A stretch of DNA of 64,000 nucleotides from the NCBI GenBank assembly GCA_022539475.1, contig VCMS01000074.1, positions 124,001-188,000 on the forward strand, written 5' to 3'. Position 1 is the stretch's first letter. Each line of letters begins with the position of its first letter. This document shows, piece by piece, positions 50,445 through 60,217 of this stretch. Made by a program: the position numbers and the translations under genes. The notes under the pieces were generated by a model, which saw only the letters and a program-made list of their open reading frames with translations, did not search any database and had not been told where the DNA came from. This stretch comes from Gracilaria domingensis. Lineage: Eukaryota > Rhodophyta > Florideophyceae > Gracilariales > Gracilariaceae.

Positions 50445-50670
50445 TGATATCTACAAGTGCAGTCTGTCGTCGAATCGTTGTGTTTCGAAAGTCGAAAAGT
50501 CATCAGTGATGAGTCATCACAGTATTAGAGGTTTATTCGAATTAGAAGACGCTGTACGTGCTGTACACGTTGTCCAGCAGGTGCCAGCAATCATCTCGCC
50601 AATTGCGTTTGAAGATGAGAAGGAGAGGTACGTGTCCACGTGCTCGTATCGATCTGTTCAAACTCGCCGA
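50445..50670 (+). repeat. Direct repeat flanking the 538-residue gene, left copy
   Basis: About 220 bp that match 53400-53615 in the same orientation. The plus-strand peptide DAVRAVHVVQQVPAIISPIA and then KERYVSTCSYRSVQT is kept in both, and several differences are at third positions, so the ancestor was coding. The copy at 50325-50430 just upstream also matches 50936-51035. Confidence 0.75.
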
Positions 50671-50898
50671 ACCGACGTTTGGCACAGTAAGTTGCGGGCT
50701 CTGGGAGAGGAGAGGGGCGATTAACGTTCTCGGCAATGGTTGTGGTGATGCGCTCAACGCGAAACTCCCACGCGCGTTTCAGTTCACTGGCAGAGACATA
50801 TCCCCTTTCAGATGCGTGTCGTGAACGCTTGCGAGCTCTCAGCCGCACTGATCGCAAACCGCGTCGTAAAGGTTCAATCATGATTACGAACACAATAA

Positions 50899-50930
50899 TT
50901 ATTGATGCAACAGTACTGTTGCATCAATAA
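50899..50930. repeat. Perfect 32-base palindrome
   Basis: TTATTGATGCAACAGT followed directly by its exact reverse complement, no loop. Confidence 0.8.
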
Positions 50931-51515
50931 ATATAGTCTCGCCGCGACAGTTTGTCGTGCTCGGCAGTTGCATGGCTGACAAAGACGGCAGGACATTGTC
51001 TGCTCGGAGAAATTCGATAAAAGACTTTTCCATTTCAATGCTCACCTCGCCTGCATTACGTGCCCGCTTCTCATGTCCTGTCGCCTGTCACCAGCCTCCG
51101 TCATCGTCATCATAACCTCTTTCAGCTCTGTCAGCTTGGGGCATCGAAGCGTCCCTCGCATCGCCACTACACTCTCGCATGTTTCCATTTCGGGAAAGCT
51201 CAGCTTTTCCATCCAAGTGCACAATGCGCAAATATCAGCAGGTTTAAGCAGAGTTTGACATGCTGATGATTTCATGAATTGGGTAAGTTACAATCTGTTG
51301 TCTGCACATACAACCAAAACACAGAACAGCTCTTTACTCTAGCCTCTTCTACTCTAGCCTCTCAAGTCCATAATTGTCTTCTGCACACCCTCACGTTTTC
51401 TCTACCGGCTTCACTACTGTCGTCGTTCTCTCTTTCTGCTGATTACCTACTCGTGCATTCTCGCGCAACTTGAAGGGTTTGTAAGCTTTCCAAATCAACT
51501 TGAGAACACACCATC
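50931..51515. other. Upstream region of the 538-residue gene
   Basis: 50936-51035 repeats 50325-50430. A minus-strand frame at 51042-51275 is protein-like (MEKLSFPEMETCESVVAM, LRCPKLTEL) but short and unplaced. No TATA box was recognised close to 51516. Confidence 0.35.
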
Positions 51516-53132
51516 ATGTCCCAAATGTACACCCCGTCCGCCGAGAGTCTGGCTGTCTTTGACCAAATCAAAGCTGAAGTCGATAACCAGCGTTCGGCAG
51601 CCTTGGCGAGCCTAACGGTCGTTACAAGAGCAAGTGAGGAGACTCGTGGAGAGATACGGAATGGAGACCAATCGCAGAGCTCGTATACTCATGCGAACAG
51701 CTGGTTTAACTCACTTGTCAGCGCGCCAGACAGCACTTCGGCAATTGGCATGGATGTCTTGGAAGAGGTCAAGATTGTCTCTTTTGACTGGTTTGTAACG
51801 GGTTCTTCGCCACAACCGGTCTTCATACCGTTGCCCATCAAGACACAGGTCGTTTCTCAGTTTGTTCCGTCCGCCGAAAGCCTTGCAGTGTTTGACGAAT
51901 TGAAAAACGAAGTTGATAAGTCGCGTTCGTCAGCCCTAGTCAGCATGAGAGCGATTGGGAAAAACAATAGCTCTTGTTCTGAGTACGACTGTGAATCTCT
52001 CACGGCAATCTCCACGAGAAGCTGGTGGAAAAAGTCTTCTGGTTACGGCTCCGGTGCCATTGACAGCTGGAAAGCAAAGCGAGAAGAGGTGGTGAACTGT
52101 GGTCAGAATGAGAGTGCCTCTGCCGAATCTGGTTTGTACGCTTCTAACCAACGTTCTGCAACATCTCGGTTGCAAATGTTGGAAGGTTTGGACAAAGTCG
52201 GGTGTCGTCGCGGCAGTACGGAGGCGAAAAGAACGAAGTCAGTCGTTTGGTGGGACCAGGTTGCATCGCGAAACGAATGCAAGAAAAATCTGGACGTGTC
52301 TCGAAGCATTCTAAAGAGACAGACAACGTACGTGATGGAAAATACCGCGGTACCGACGACAAGAGTGACCAGGAAGGATGATTGTGAACGTATCGCCAAC
52401 ACGAAGGGCACAGAGAAGAAAGGGTTGGGATTGGGCTTCACCTCATCACACAACAGCCTGGAAATCAAGTCATCCCTTAACGAAACTGAGCAGAAGAAGA
52501 TCTCAAACGGTAGGGCTTCTCAGAATGTTAGCCCGGATGACGTTAACGTTGAAGATTCATTGCCCCATACAGCTGCAAACGCTACGCACTCAAAACATGT
52601 GTCAGTTTCAAGGGTTGGGTATAACGCAAGTGTTCTCCAAAGCGACCGACTGCGCAGAGACGACGAAGGAAGCGCGTACAGGAAATGGTATGGTGCCAGA
52701 CGCAAGACGCCGAGTCGTCGGAAACCGGTGTTTGGCCCGATGACAGAGAAGCAAATGGAGGCAGCTGAATGGTGCAACAAAGTGAAGGAGTACCACAGGA
52801 CACTTGACGGAGAAGTAGCGGAGAACTGCCAGCTCTGGGACCGAGCGCATATCCCGTTCCAGCTTCGGGCTTCCAAACCCAGCGTGGCATCAGGCGCATC
52901 GTGCGGGTGGGAGCTGAATGATGACCTTGTACGAAGAATGCAGGGGCGAATCAGAAAGAGAGCGGCTCCAGGAGGAAGGCGGAGCGGGCGGGTGAAGACT
53001 GGGTTGAAGACATGGTGGGCTCGGGTGCAAGAGAGGATGTCGATGCTCGCGTCAGCGATGGCGAGCAAGCTCGAAGGGTTGTCGGAGGCGGTGCACAGAT
53101 TGATTTGCGCATTGCAGTCAGCCGTTCAATGA
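51516..53132 (+). CDS. Novel 538-residue protein with internal N-terminal duplication
   Basis: An intact frame of 538 codons. Residues 5-33 and 116-144 are an internal duplication: YTPSAESLAVFDQIKAEVD and FVPSAESLAVFDELKNEVD, 19 of 29 positions identical across the full unit. Each is followed by a Trp-containing segment (SWFNSLV; SWWKKSSG). The middle is Ser/Thr/Asn-rich and probably unstructured. Near the C-terminus there are an acidic-amphipathic helix (MTEKQMEAAEWCNKVKEYHR), a basic region (RIRKRAAPGGRRSGRVK) and a last amphipathic helix. There is no signal peptide or membrane span. No family is recognised. It is bracketed by two copies of a 220 bp direct repeat. Confidence 0.7.
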   Translation: MSQMYTPSAESLAVFDQIKAEVDNQRSAALASLTVVTRASEETRGEIRNGDQSQSSYTHANSWFNSLVSAPDSTSAIGMDVLEEVKIVSFDWFVTGSSPQPVFIPLPIKTQVVSQFVPSAESLAVFDELKNEVDKSRSSALVSMRAIGKNNSSCSEYDCESLTAISTRSWWKKSSGYGSGAIDSWKAKREEVVNCGQNESASAESGLYASNQRSATSRLQMLEGLDKVGCRRGSTEAKRTKSVVWWDQVASRNECKKNLDVSRSILKRQTTYVMENTAVPTTRVTRKDDCERIANTKGTEKKGLGLGFTSSHNSLEIKSSLNETEQKKISNGRASQNVSPDDVNVEDSLPHTAANATHSKHVSVSRVGYNASVLQSDRLRRDDEGSAYRKWYGARRKTPSRRKPVFGPMTEKQMEAAEWCNKVKEYHRTLDGEVAENCQLWDRAHIPFQLRASKPSVASGASCGWELNDDLVRRMQGRIRKRAAPGGRRSGRVKTGLKTWWARVQERMSMLASAMASKLEGLSEAVHRLICALQSAVQ

Positions 53133-53399
53133 AGTCATGCAGACGGCGATGAGGAGGGAGATCGGCGGCGAGGGCATCGAGCTCAAGCAAAACGTTTTGT
53201 GTAGCGCCGCTCTCTCTTCTTACCTTCAATTAAAATGACGTGAATCACGCCAACGTGTGGTTCGTGGCGATGTGTACAATTTGTGCTCCGCGCAGTTTGC
53301 CAGCGCTCTGGCCTGCGGCTGGTGCCCCCGACGGCGGCAGATGGCAGCGCTGGTGCCGCGGAGTAATTCGCAAAGTACCGACGGTACATACAGGTACCG
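53133..53399. other. Short intergenic stretch with hairpin
   Basis: A hairpin of 13 bp perfect arms (GTACCGACGGTAC) lies at 53375-53406. Confidence 0.5.
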
Positions 53400-53615
53400 T
53401 CGGTACAAGTGCAGTCTGTCGGCGACTCGTTGTGTTTCGAAAGTCTAAAACTCATCACGCTCCTGGAGGTTTATTCGAATTTAAAAGACGCTGTACGTGC
53501 TGTGCACGTAGTCCAGCAGGTGCCAGCAATCATCTCGCCAATTGCGTTTGAAGGTGAGAAGGAGAGGTATGTGTCCACGTGCACGTATCGATCTGTTCAA
53601 ACTCGCCAAACTCGC
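53400..53615 (+). repeat. Direct repeat flanking the 538-residue gene, right copy
   Basis: Partner of 50445-50670. The peptide DAVRAVHVVQQVPAIISPIA is unchanged. Confidence 0.75.
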
Positions 53616-53630
53616 CGCTGAATCTCGCTT

Positions 53631-53681
53631 CATCGACATTTGCCAGACGCCCCTCTCAGGGGCGTCTGGCAAATGTCGATG
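53631..53681. repeat. Perfect 24 bp-arm hairpin with three-base loop
   Basis: CATCGACATTTGCCAGACG continuing to CCCCT, loop CTC, then the exact reverse complement. Confidence 0.85.
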
Positions 53682-53689
53682 GGTTGACT

Positions 53690-54905
53690 GCAGGGTAGCG
53701 CTTGTCACTACGGCTTGTTTGCTGGTGACGCTGGTATTCGGAGATGTACAACATGTTCAACATGTTCGACTCCCGAGAAAATGTTTGGGTCAGCAAAATG
53801 TGTTCCGTGCGAGCCCGATCACTACGGCAGAGCGGCGGGAGGGTATTCGACTTACATTTCTGTATGCCGTGATTGCCCAAATAACACGAAATCGTACGCC
53901 CCAGGGGCAGGAATCTGCAGGCGTATCGATGGTTCGTGTCCACGAGGGTACTTGCAGACTTCGGCTGGTGACTGCGTGTGATGCAGGACGGATGAGAAGT
54001 ACGACTTGGAAGAGGAGCGGTGTGTTTCATGTCCTCGAGATGAGGGAAGCGATGGCGGGCTTCCGCTGAAATACGCGCCATGCCCAGCCGTTATCCAAGC
54101 AGAGGTGAGGAACTCGAAATGGGTTTCATAGAATTTCAACGGAAGACCGCTCATGGGCAACGATAGCTGTGGTGCTGGTTACCGTATGTATACGTCGGCA
54201 TTTGCCTGTTGTTGCCCGTTTCTGCTCCGCGTGTGATGCAGGATTCTACAGCTCTGAGGATGATTCATCTGAGTGCCTTCCATGCGCGAGTGGCTCAGTT
54301 TCAAGAGAGGGAGCATCGAGCTGCGAAGCATGTCCGGAGGGAATGGTGGCCGATGAACAGCAGAAAAAATGCGTTGTTCGCCAGCCATATTTTCCACTTG
54401 GCACCGACCTGTTCGTACACAATGAGAGCATCGCCCGCACTTCTCGCGTGAAGGATGGATGTGCAATCTCCGAAGATGGCTCTTCATACTCATGCCCGCC
54501 GTGCAGTCGCGGCCGTATCGTGGTTACTTGGACGTCGACGGATGTGAAAAGTGCCCAGGTGATGAAGTACACGACTATGAGGGAGATTGCGGGTGTCGCG
54601 GACCGCTGGCTCAGAATGTTGGAATGACAAACGAAACGTGCTCAACGCGTGCCCGACGGGTAGCTGCGGGACGCAGCGCAGTGCACCCCGGAGGTGAGAA
54701 CGAGTGTGTCAAGTGTCCCGCCGGGACGTTTCGCGCGGTGGCCACGATGGAGCGCCTGAGAAGCTCCGCCTGTTACAGATGCCCTGCTACTAAGCCATGT
54801 GAGAAATGTGCTCCGGGGTTCGTGCCCAGACGCGGAGGTGCTGCGTCGTGCGAGAAGTGCCCGGCGGGGAGTTTTCAGCTATTTTCAGCTACGGAGCTGG
54901 CGACA
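53690..54905 (+). pseudogene. Decayed ephrin-receptor-like cysteine-rich ectodomain
   Basis: Successive pieces in three frames encode typical GCC2/GCC3 or ephrin-receptor-like modules. These are CVPCEPDHYGRAAGGYSTYI and CRDCPNNTKSYAPGAGICRR (53715-53981), then CRTDEKYDLEEERCVSCP beyond an in-frame TGA at 53979-53981, then CSACDAGFYSSEDDSSECLPC (54209-54400), DGCEKCPGDEVHDYEGDCGC (54539-54600) and CEKCAPGFVPRRGGAASCEK (54799-54870). At least one stop and two or more frame changes interrupt it. A hydrophobic leader-like piece (VALVTTACLLVTLVFG) precedes it at 53695-53745. It probably was a secreted or membrane-anchored receptor-like protein. The intact membrane gene at 55553 may have been its C-terminal half. 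Confidence 0.65.
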
Positions 54906-55315
54906 TAATAACACAGACATGGAATGCCTGCGCTTTGGTGCTGCCTGTGCGCCGGTGGCGTTCAACGACCGGCTGGATATGCGCGTTACCGGTTCTGGTG
55001 GGATGTGGTACACGCGCAAAACTGCATTGCATGCTCAGGTGCACTCCGCGCTACGTGCAACACGTGCTCGCATTGACATACACACACACTTACTGTAATT
55101 ATAAAACTTATAGCCCAGCCGCCCTAGTTCATATTCATATTTCAATGTAATAGTAACATACACGTGTACTTTTGCAGATGTATATACATGTGTAGCATTC
55201 GGAAGAATACTCCACTCATTTTGGCTCAAACTTGGCAAATATATCCCAAGTTTTTTGACAATTTTGGGAATTGTTACAACAAAAGTACACACAATGTGTG
55301 TGTATGTCATACACA

Positions 55316-55370
55316 ATTATTGTGTACGCGTGTACTTCTGCATTGCACAAGTACACGCGTACACAATAAT
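55316..55370. repeat. Perfect 22 bp-arm hairpin
   Basis: ATTATTGTGTACGCGTG continuing to TACTT, an 11 base loop, then the exact reverse complement. It lies between the decayed ectodomain and the membrane protein gene. Confidence 0.85.
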
Positions 55371-55552
55371 AATTACTGCGTGTAGTTTGAGCACGAGGTT
55401 TTTGATCATAAATAAATAAGCTTGTGACAAAAAATTATGATATGCAACAAAATGTTTCTTTTGACAAGTACAATACGTAGATTCTATTAGAATAATCTTT
55501 CAAAGAGTGCTTCGCCCCAACTGCTTTTCAAGGTCGGTGCAGGAGATGGTTC

Positions 55553-56737
55553 TTGTCACATCTTGCTCAGAGTGGTTTGAAGAACACCATCACCGCACGC
55601 ACCGCATTGCTCGCTACAGACCAAACCAGAATGACAGAGGACGCTGATACTAGCCTCGCCGCCGAGTGGATTGATATTACTCTTGTCGTACTCGCAGCAT
55701 TACTGCAGCTGAGGATTAATTCTTACCAGGCTGAGTCTCGAATCTTGCGAAAACTGCAAAACCCCTTGAGAAAACATATCGGAAAGGACTTAAAGGAGAA
55801 ATCGCCGGAGAGAAGATTTGCTGAGCTGGTTTTGCAGATGTGTAAAGGAGACAACCGACGATCTGGACGAATGGTGACCTCTATTTTCAACTGGTTCTAC
55901 TTGTCAGCGGGCTCGCTTCAGATTCTTGTAACGGATTTGCGGATTACGGATTCGTACTTAGCTCTAACTGTACCGATGCTTGTTCGATCTTTTATCGTAC
56001 TAGGAACAGGAGTGCTGAGTGCCTCGTTGATAATTATTATTCTTGCCATTTCCATAGCGTACCTCCTTCTAGTGTGTGTTTCGGCTGCAGGGCATTTCTC
56101 TGTATCCGAAGAAGTACTTTTTGTTGTATCAGTCTCACACTGGATTATGGTGGGCATATTCATTCTTGATTCGACAGTCGAGTTTTATTACGAGTGGCGT
56201 GGATCCGACGACAACTTGTTCTGTGTGTCCCAAGCCATCTGGAAGAATCGTGCAAACGCAGCTCAAAGGCGCAGACTGGAGAAAATGACGAGTCGTATGC
56301 GTGGCACAGCGGTGCAAGAACAGCGTCGTCGATGGCGACTGCCTTCGAGACGAATTATAATGGACTTTGTGGTTTTGCCTATATATTTCGGACTATCCGT
56401 GATTTCGTATCATAATGTCGCGAGTTCTACCGTTATGGCTAAATACTTAGTCTTGGAAGTGCTGGAGATGCTTTCTGTTTTCATGTCCACCGCAAACAAC
56501 TATCTGGTAGAACCGAGACTATTTGTTGAGTTGCTGAGAATTGCATATGAAGTTGAAGAGGAAGATGTTCAAAACTTGGGTTCTCAGAGCTCAAAGAAGC
56601 AACTTCCGCTGAGCAACATGAAAAGCAAAAGTGCTCCTAGCGCAACACGCGAGGCCTCTGCTTCCATTTGTGAGGATTGCTTTCGAGATCTATCCGAATG
56701 CGTGTCTTCTGGCTCTGAAGAGAGCGATGTAAAATGA
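55553..56737 (+). CDS. Multi-pass membrane protein, uncharacterised
   Basis: The predicted protein has 394 residues; Met27 (position 55631) is an alternative start. Hydrophobic spans lie at about 39-54, 110-128, 146-178 (long enough for one or two), 187-206, 268-288 and 298-314. They are separated by basic loops (residues 230-268 contain many Arg and Lys, consistent with a cytosolic loop). The C-terminal 75 residues are acidic and Ser-rich with no membrane span, ending in ESDVK. No family is recognised. A cysteine-rich ectodomain pseudogene lies 650 bases upstream on the same strand, so this may be the surviving transmembrane half of a larger receptor-like gene. Confidence 0.7.
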   Translation: MSHLAQSGLKNTITARTALLATDQTRMTEDADTSLAAEWIDITLVVLAALLQLRINSYQAESRILRKLQNPLRKHIGKDLKEKSPERRFAELVLQMCKGDNRRSGRMVTSIFNWFYLSAGSLQILVTDLRITDSYLALTVPMLVRSFIVLGTGVLSASLIIIILAISIAYLLLVCVSAAGHFSVSEEVLFVVSVSHWIMVGIFILDSTVEFYYEWRGSDDNLFCVSQAIWKNRANAAQRRRLEKMTSRMRGTAVQEQRRRWRLPSRRIIMDFVVLPIYFGLSVISYHNVASSTVMAKYLVLEVLEMLSVFMSTANNYLVEPRLFVELLRIAYEVEEEDVQNLGSQSSKKQLPLSNMKSKSAPSATREASASICEDCFRDLSECVSSGSEESDVK

Positions 56738-56951
56738 TACATCTTGACTCGTCACAAAAAGGGTGATGAAAGTAATTTAATTTGTATGCCATAAGCTACA
56801 TGTATAGGTCTCTCGTATGGACTACAATAGGCTACGTTTCTGTGAAGGATTATCAGCACAACGTGTGCGTTTTTTTGTGCATTACGTATATTTTCATATG
56901 TTCTACTTTTTTGTATTCTATTTCACTATTTTTGTGTTAGTGTGTACACTG

Positions 56952-57136
56952 CCAGGGGCGTATTTGTGACTAACTATTTTCAAAAAAATAGACGTTTGAC
57001 TGACTATAACAACAATGAAAATAGTCAATACCTATTTTTTAAATATTTTTGAACATATATGACTACAGATTTTGAAATAATTGGTAACTATGACTTTCCA
57101 AAATAGAAAAATAGTAAGTCACAAATACGCCCCTGG
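56952..57136. mobile_element. MITE, 185 bp, with long terminal inverted repeats
   Basis: The ends CCAGGGGCGTATTTGTGACT and their reverse complement match closely over at least 20 bp, and the match continues after one change into ACTATTTT. CAGGGGCG-type ends occur in hAT elements, but an eight-base target duplication is not evident. The inside is AT-rich and non-coding. Confidence 0.7.
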
Positions 57137-57828
57137 TTAGTAAATTTATGAATTGAACGCCAAAGAGTCTGGAGCGTAAATGTTCACGACTCTTGTGACC
57201 TCTAATTAAGAGACAATCCATCATCCGCTCTCCTGGAGCAGAGTTGTACTCGCGATCTTGTAAACTGTGTTTTTATTTACTCCATCGGTTCTCTGCGAAC
57301 TTGACCCTCGTCTCGTAACGGGCGTCGTAAACTCTTCACAGTCCAAGTTCGGAACCATCCTCTTCATCGACAGTATCTGGCATTTTTCGTATAGTTTCGG
57401 GCACTGTTTTGATCTAATATTCTGGGTTTGTGGCTCCTTGCTTGTTTGGCCGCCATTTGCATATGTACTGTGATTTTAGCAGCGTTTTACGCACATACGA
57501 TTGGCATAAATAGTAAGAGAGACTCATTAGTCCGACGACTGAGAGAAGCTACCAAACCACGCAAAAAATGGTCGCCAACTTGGAGCTAGATCCCAAGTAT
57601 ACTTGTCTAGCTTCTAATAGTCATCTATCTTGATTAGCGGGAACTGCAATACAACGTCTCTGTCGCACTTAGCTCTCTCTTTCTGCCACAGTCAGCCCCA
57701 AGGTCCCAAACAATCCGACATCGAGAAACAGAGTATATATCTCGAACAATCTTTGTTTTTATGTATCTATCTGTGGAGCCACGGCGTTCGAAGATACAGA
57801 GACGGATTCCTTCGAAGATCAATGGCTT
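57137..57828. other. Intergenic stretch
   Basis: A plus-strand frame at 57267-57473 has no supporting features. Nothing else recognised. Confidence 0.4.
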
Positions 57829-58287
57829 CTAGCTCCTCATAGGAGGCCCAGTTACTGGCGCCCGGATTGAACATTGGTGAGCCCGCATAGCAGGAAAGCC
57901 CAAGTTCCACGGCTCCATCGGCGGCTGGTGGTATTGTGTTGGATAAAAATGCCCAGCTTGGGAAGGAGGCGCGGAGCGAAAGCCGGAAAATCCAGTTGGC
58001 GGTGCACCTGCGCCCGCTGCCTGCGGAGGTGCGTTCACGACGTTTGATTACCAAGGCCCAGCTCCCTGGTTGGTATGGTTCTGTTGGTTGTACTGGATGT
58101 TCATCACCTTGGCAGACGAAGTAGGCGACGCAGCTGCTGATGTAGCCCGAGGTGTCGGAGGAGAAAAACGATTCGCGTGAGCACGTCCTGCGCTCACAGA
58201 CGAGGAGACTAGGGGTATCGCTGGGGGCGAGAAGAAATCACGTGCGGGTGCTGTGCGAATACGAAAAGTCGGTAACTCCACGCTCAT
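57829..58287 (-). other. Pro/Gln/Ala-rich coding remnant
   Basis: Minus-strand peptides such as RATSAAASPTSSAKVMNIQY and APPQAAGAGAPPTGFSGF are typical of low-complexity regions near nucleic-acid-binding domains, for example gag proteins or RNA-binding proteins. The region looks broken. Its position next to a candidate LTR-like insertion on the same strand makes a retroelement origin possible, but no core domain is visible. Confidence 0.3.
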
Positions 58288-58638
58288 CGCGGTGGGTTTT
58301 TACACTCTCGCGAGGCGAGGTGGTCCATTGCTCCCGCAATCCGTTTACTTCTTAACGAGGGAGATTTGTAGAGCAACAAGTTTTCCGGAACTTCGTCGCT
58401 TATGCGATTCATACTAATCGCTTCGGTACGGAGGTAAGATATAGCTTTTTATGAGTTGTACGAGGATTTGCCAAGATTATTTCTTGGGAATGGTCACAAT
58501 GGGAATTGGTCGCAGTCGTGTACACAGCCTTGCTGGATTCTTCACACACATGTAGTGCTTGCCACGCTCAATCATAGGAAGAACTAGTAATATTTCTAAA
58601 GTTTTAGATATTTAGAGTATTCTACTAATTTTCACCCT

Positions 58639-60212
58639 GACAGTGGGGTCGGCCACCCTACTTACATAGGTGAGCTCGACCCACACTGGGCAAGTAAACG
58701 CACCACGCAAGTGTTGGCTCTGACTCAGGAACCCGTCGTGCGTGATAGCCTCCTCGCGGAGAGTCACTACCTAGTGAGGGACTAGTTATCCACCTTGTGG
58801 AGCTTCCCGCCACTACTGTGTGTATGGTTTTACTTGTTTCTTTTGTTGATGTCACTGTTGAACAGGTACGCACGACCTCTGTGCCGGTGTTTCTTTCTGC
58901 CCCGTTTTGTTGATCTTGTGGCTCGCCCCGCTCGTCGCGGCCCGTGCCACATCAGTGTATGTGTGTCTGTCTCGTGACACTTCACGACCGGCATCGCCGT
59001 TGTCTACTCAACACTCCCGAATTCTATGCCGACTTTCTTGAGCTCCCTACGCCCGTCGTGACGGTTTGGGCTCGGCTTACACCCGACTTGTTGCACCATT
59101 CCTGAAAGCGCTCTATCTGCTGTGCTTACCTCTTCGATGGAAGGTCCCGAACGCCTTTTGTGTCTTCTCTCTTTGCAGGATTTTGCTCCACAACAAGGAG
59201 CCGGAGAACGATTACTCGACAGACTTCGACAGTCAGAGTTAGAGACCCACACTGGTCACCCTCGTCCGCGTGGCGCTCGATGGTCATAGACCACTTCCCA
59301 AGAGAGGCCGACCGTTAACTCATGAGGTTAGGTACAGACGAAGCGGTGCGACGGAGGAAACACGGGGGATAGCGCCCAAGATAGAGGAGCGGACGGAGCG
59401 TATACCGTCAACCAAAAAGAAGCTAACCGACACGGAGACGTGAGGACAGAACCAGGGAGGTCAATGTGAACCGCCTTGTTCGGCGTCAGGCGCAACCAAG
59501 CCTTGGAGGTTCAAATTGGATTAGGCAAACCCGAGCGGTACAGTAATGTCGCCGAAACTAAGGGGGAGAGAAAGCACCACCAAGACGAAAGGGGCGAAGC
59601 GATACAACCCGTCTAGAGAGGTACCACAAAAAGGGAAAAAACGAACAGAGAACCACGACGCGAATAATAGCGGGAGAACGACCAAGAGATACACAAAACG
59701 CTTCACGGACTGGTACGAAGAAACTGGAAAGCCAATAGGTCAGAATGACGGGGCTGCTCGGGCGCACACTCGAAGGAGACACCGTGAGCTCGCACATCAA
59801 GTGGTCGGGAAGATGCAAAGACACGTACTACCACGGGTTGAGAGCGAACGAGGACCATCAAGTTGGTGTACCGTCTTTTGTGGAGAACACTACGTGGGGA
59901 CCCCGATCGAACGATCGTTGCGCGACACGCCCCAACTTAGTAGGCCTGGCATTGCCGGGGACCGCGATCAGGAAAGTGGTACCGTCACGGGCCCAAAGAC
60001 TTGTGGCGATGGTGTACCACGTAGGGTTTTCTTGCGCATGGGCACGCACAGGAATCATTAGTTGTTTTGAATAATTTAGAATTATTATTGAGTAAGTAGT
60101 GTAGACGTGTGGGCAAGATGGTGCATCACAACTTCATCTCTAGGCGGCCCTCGTAATACTACGCCCATGAGAGCAAATGGGGCGCTCGGGGGTACTTTCC
60201 CGTTCAAACGTC
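58639..60212. mobile_element. Candidate LTR-like insertion, about 1.57 kb
   Basis: TCACCCT occurs just outside both ends (58632-58638 and 60211-60217), consistent with a five-base target duplication, and the bounded segment runs from GACAGTGGGG to AAACGTC with only a three-base inverted end. It differs in base composition from its flanks and contains an A-rich plus-strand stretch similar in style to the LTR at 3259-4198. It may be a solo LTR fossil or a 5' LTR. The family is not established. Confidence 0.3.
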
Positions 60213-60217
60213 ACCCT

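Noticed and set aside
53979-53981. In-frame TGA in the ectodomain considered as selenocysteine or read-through.
   Set aside because: Additional frame changes follow in the same gene, so decay explains it better, and no selenocysteine insertion element was recognised.
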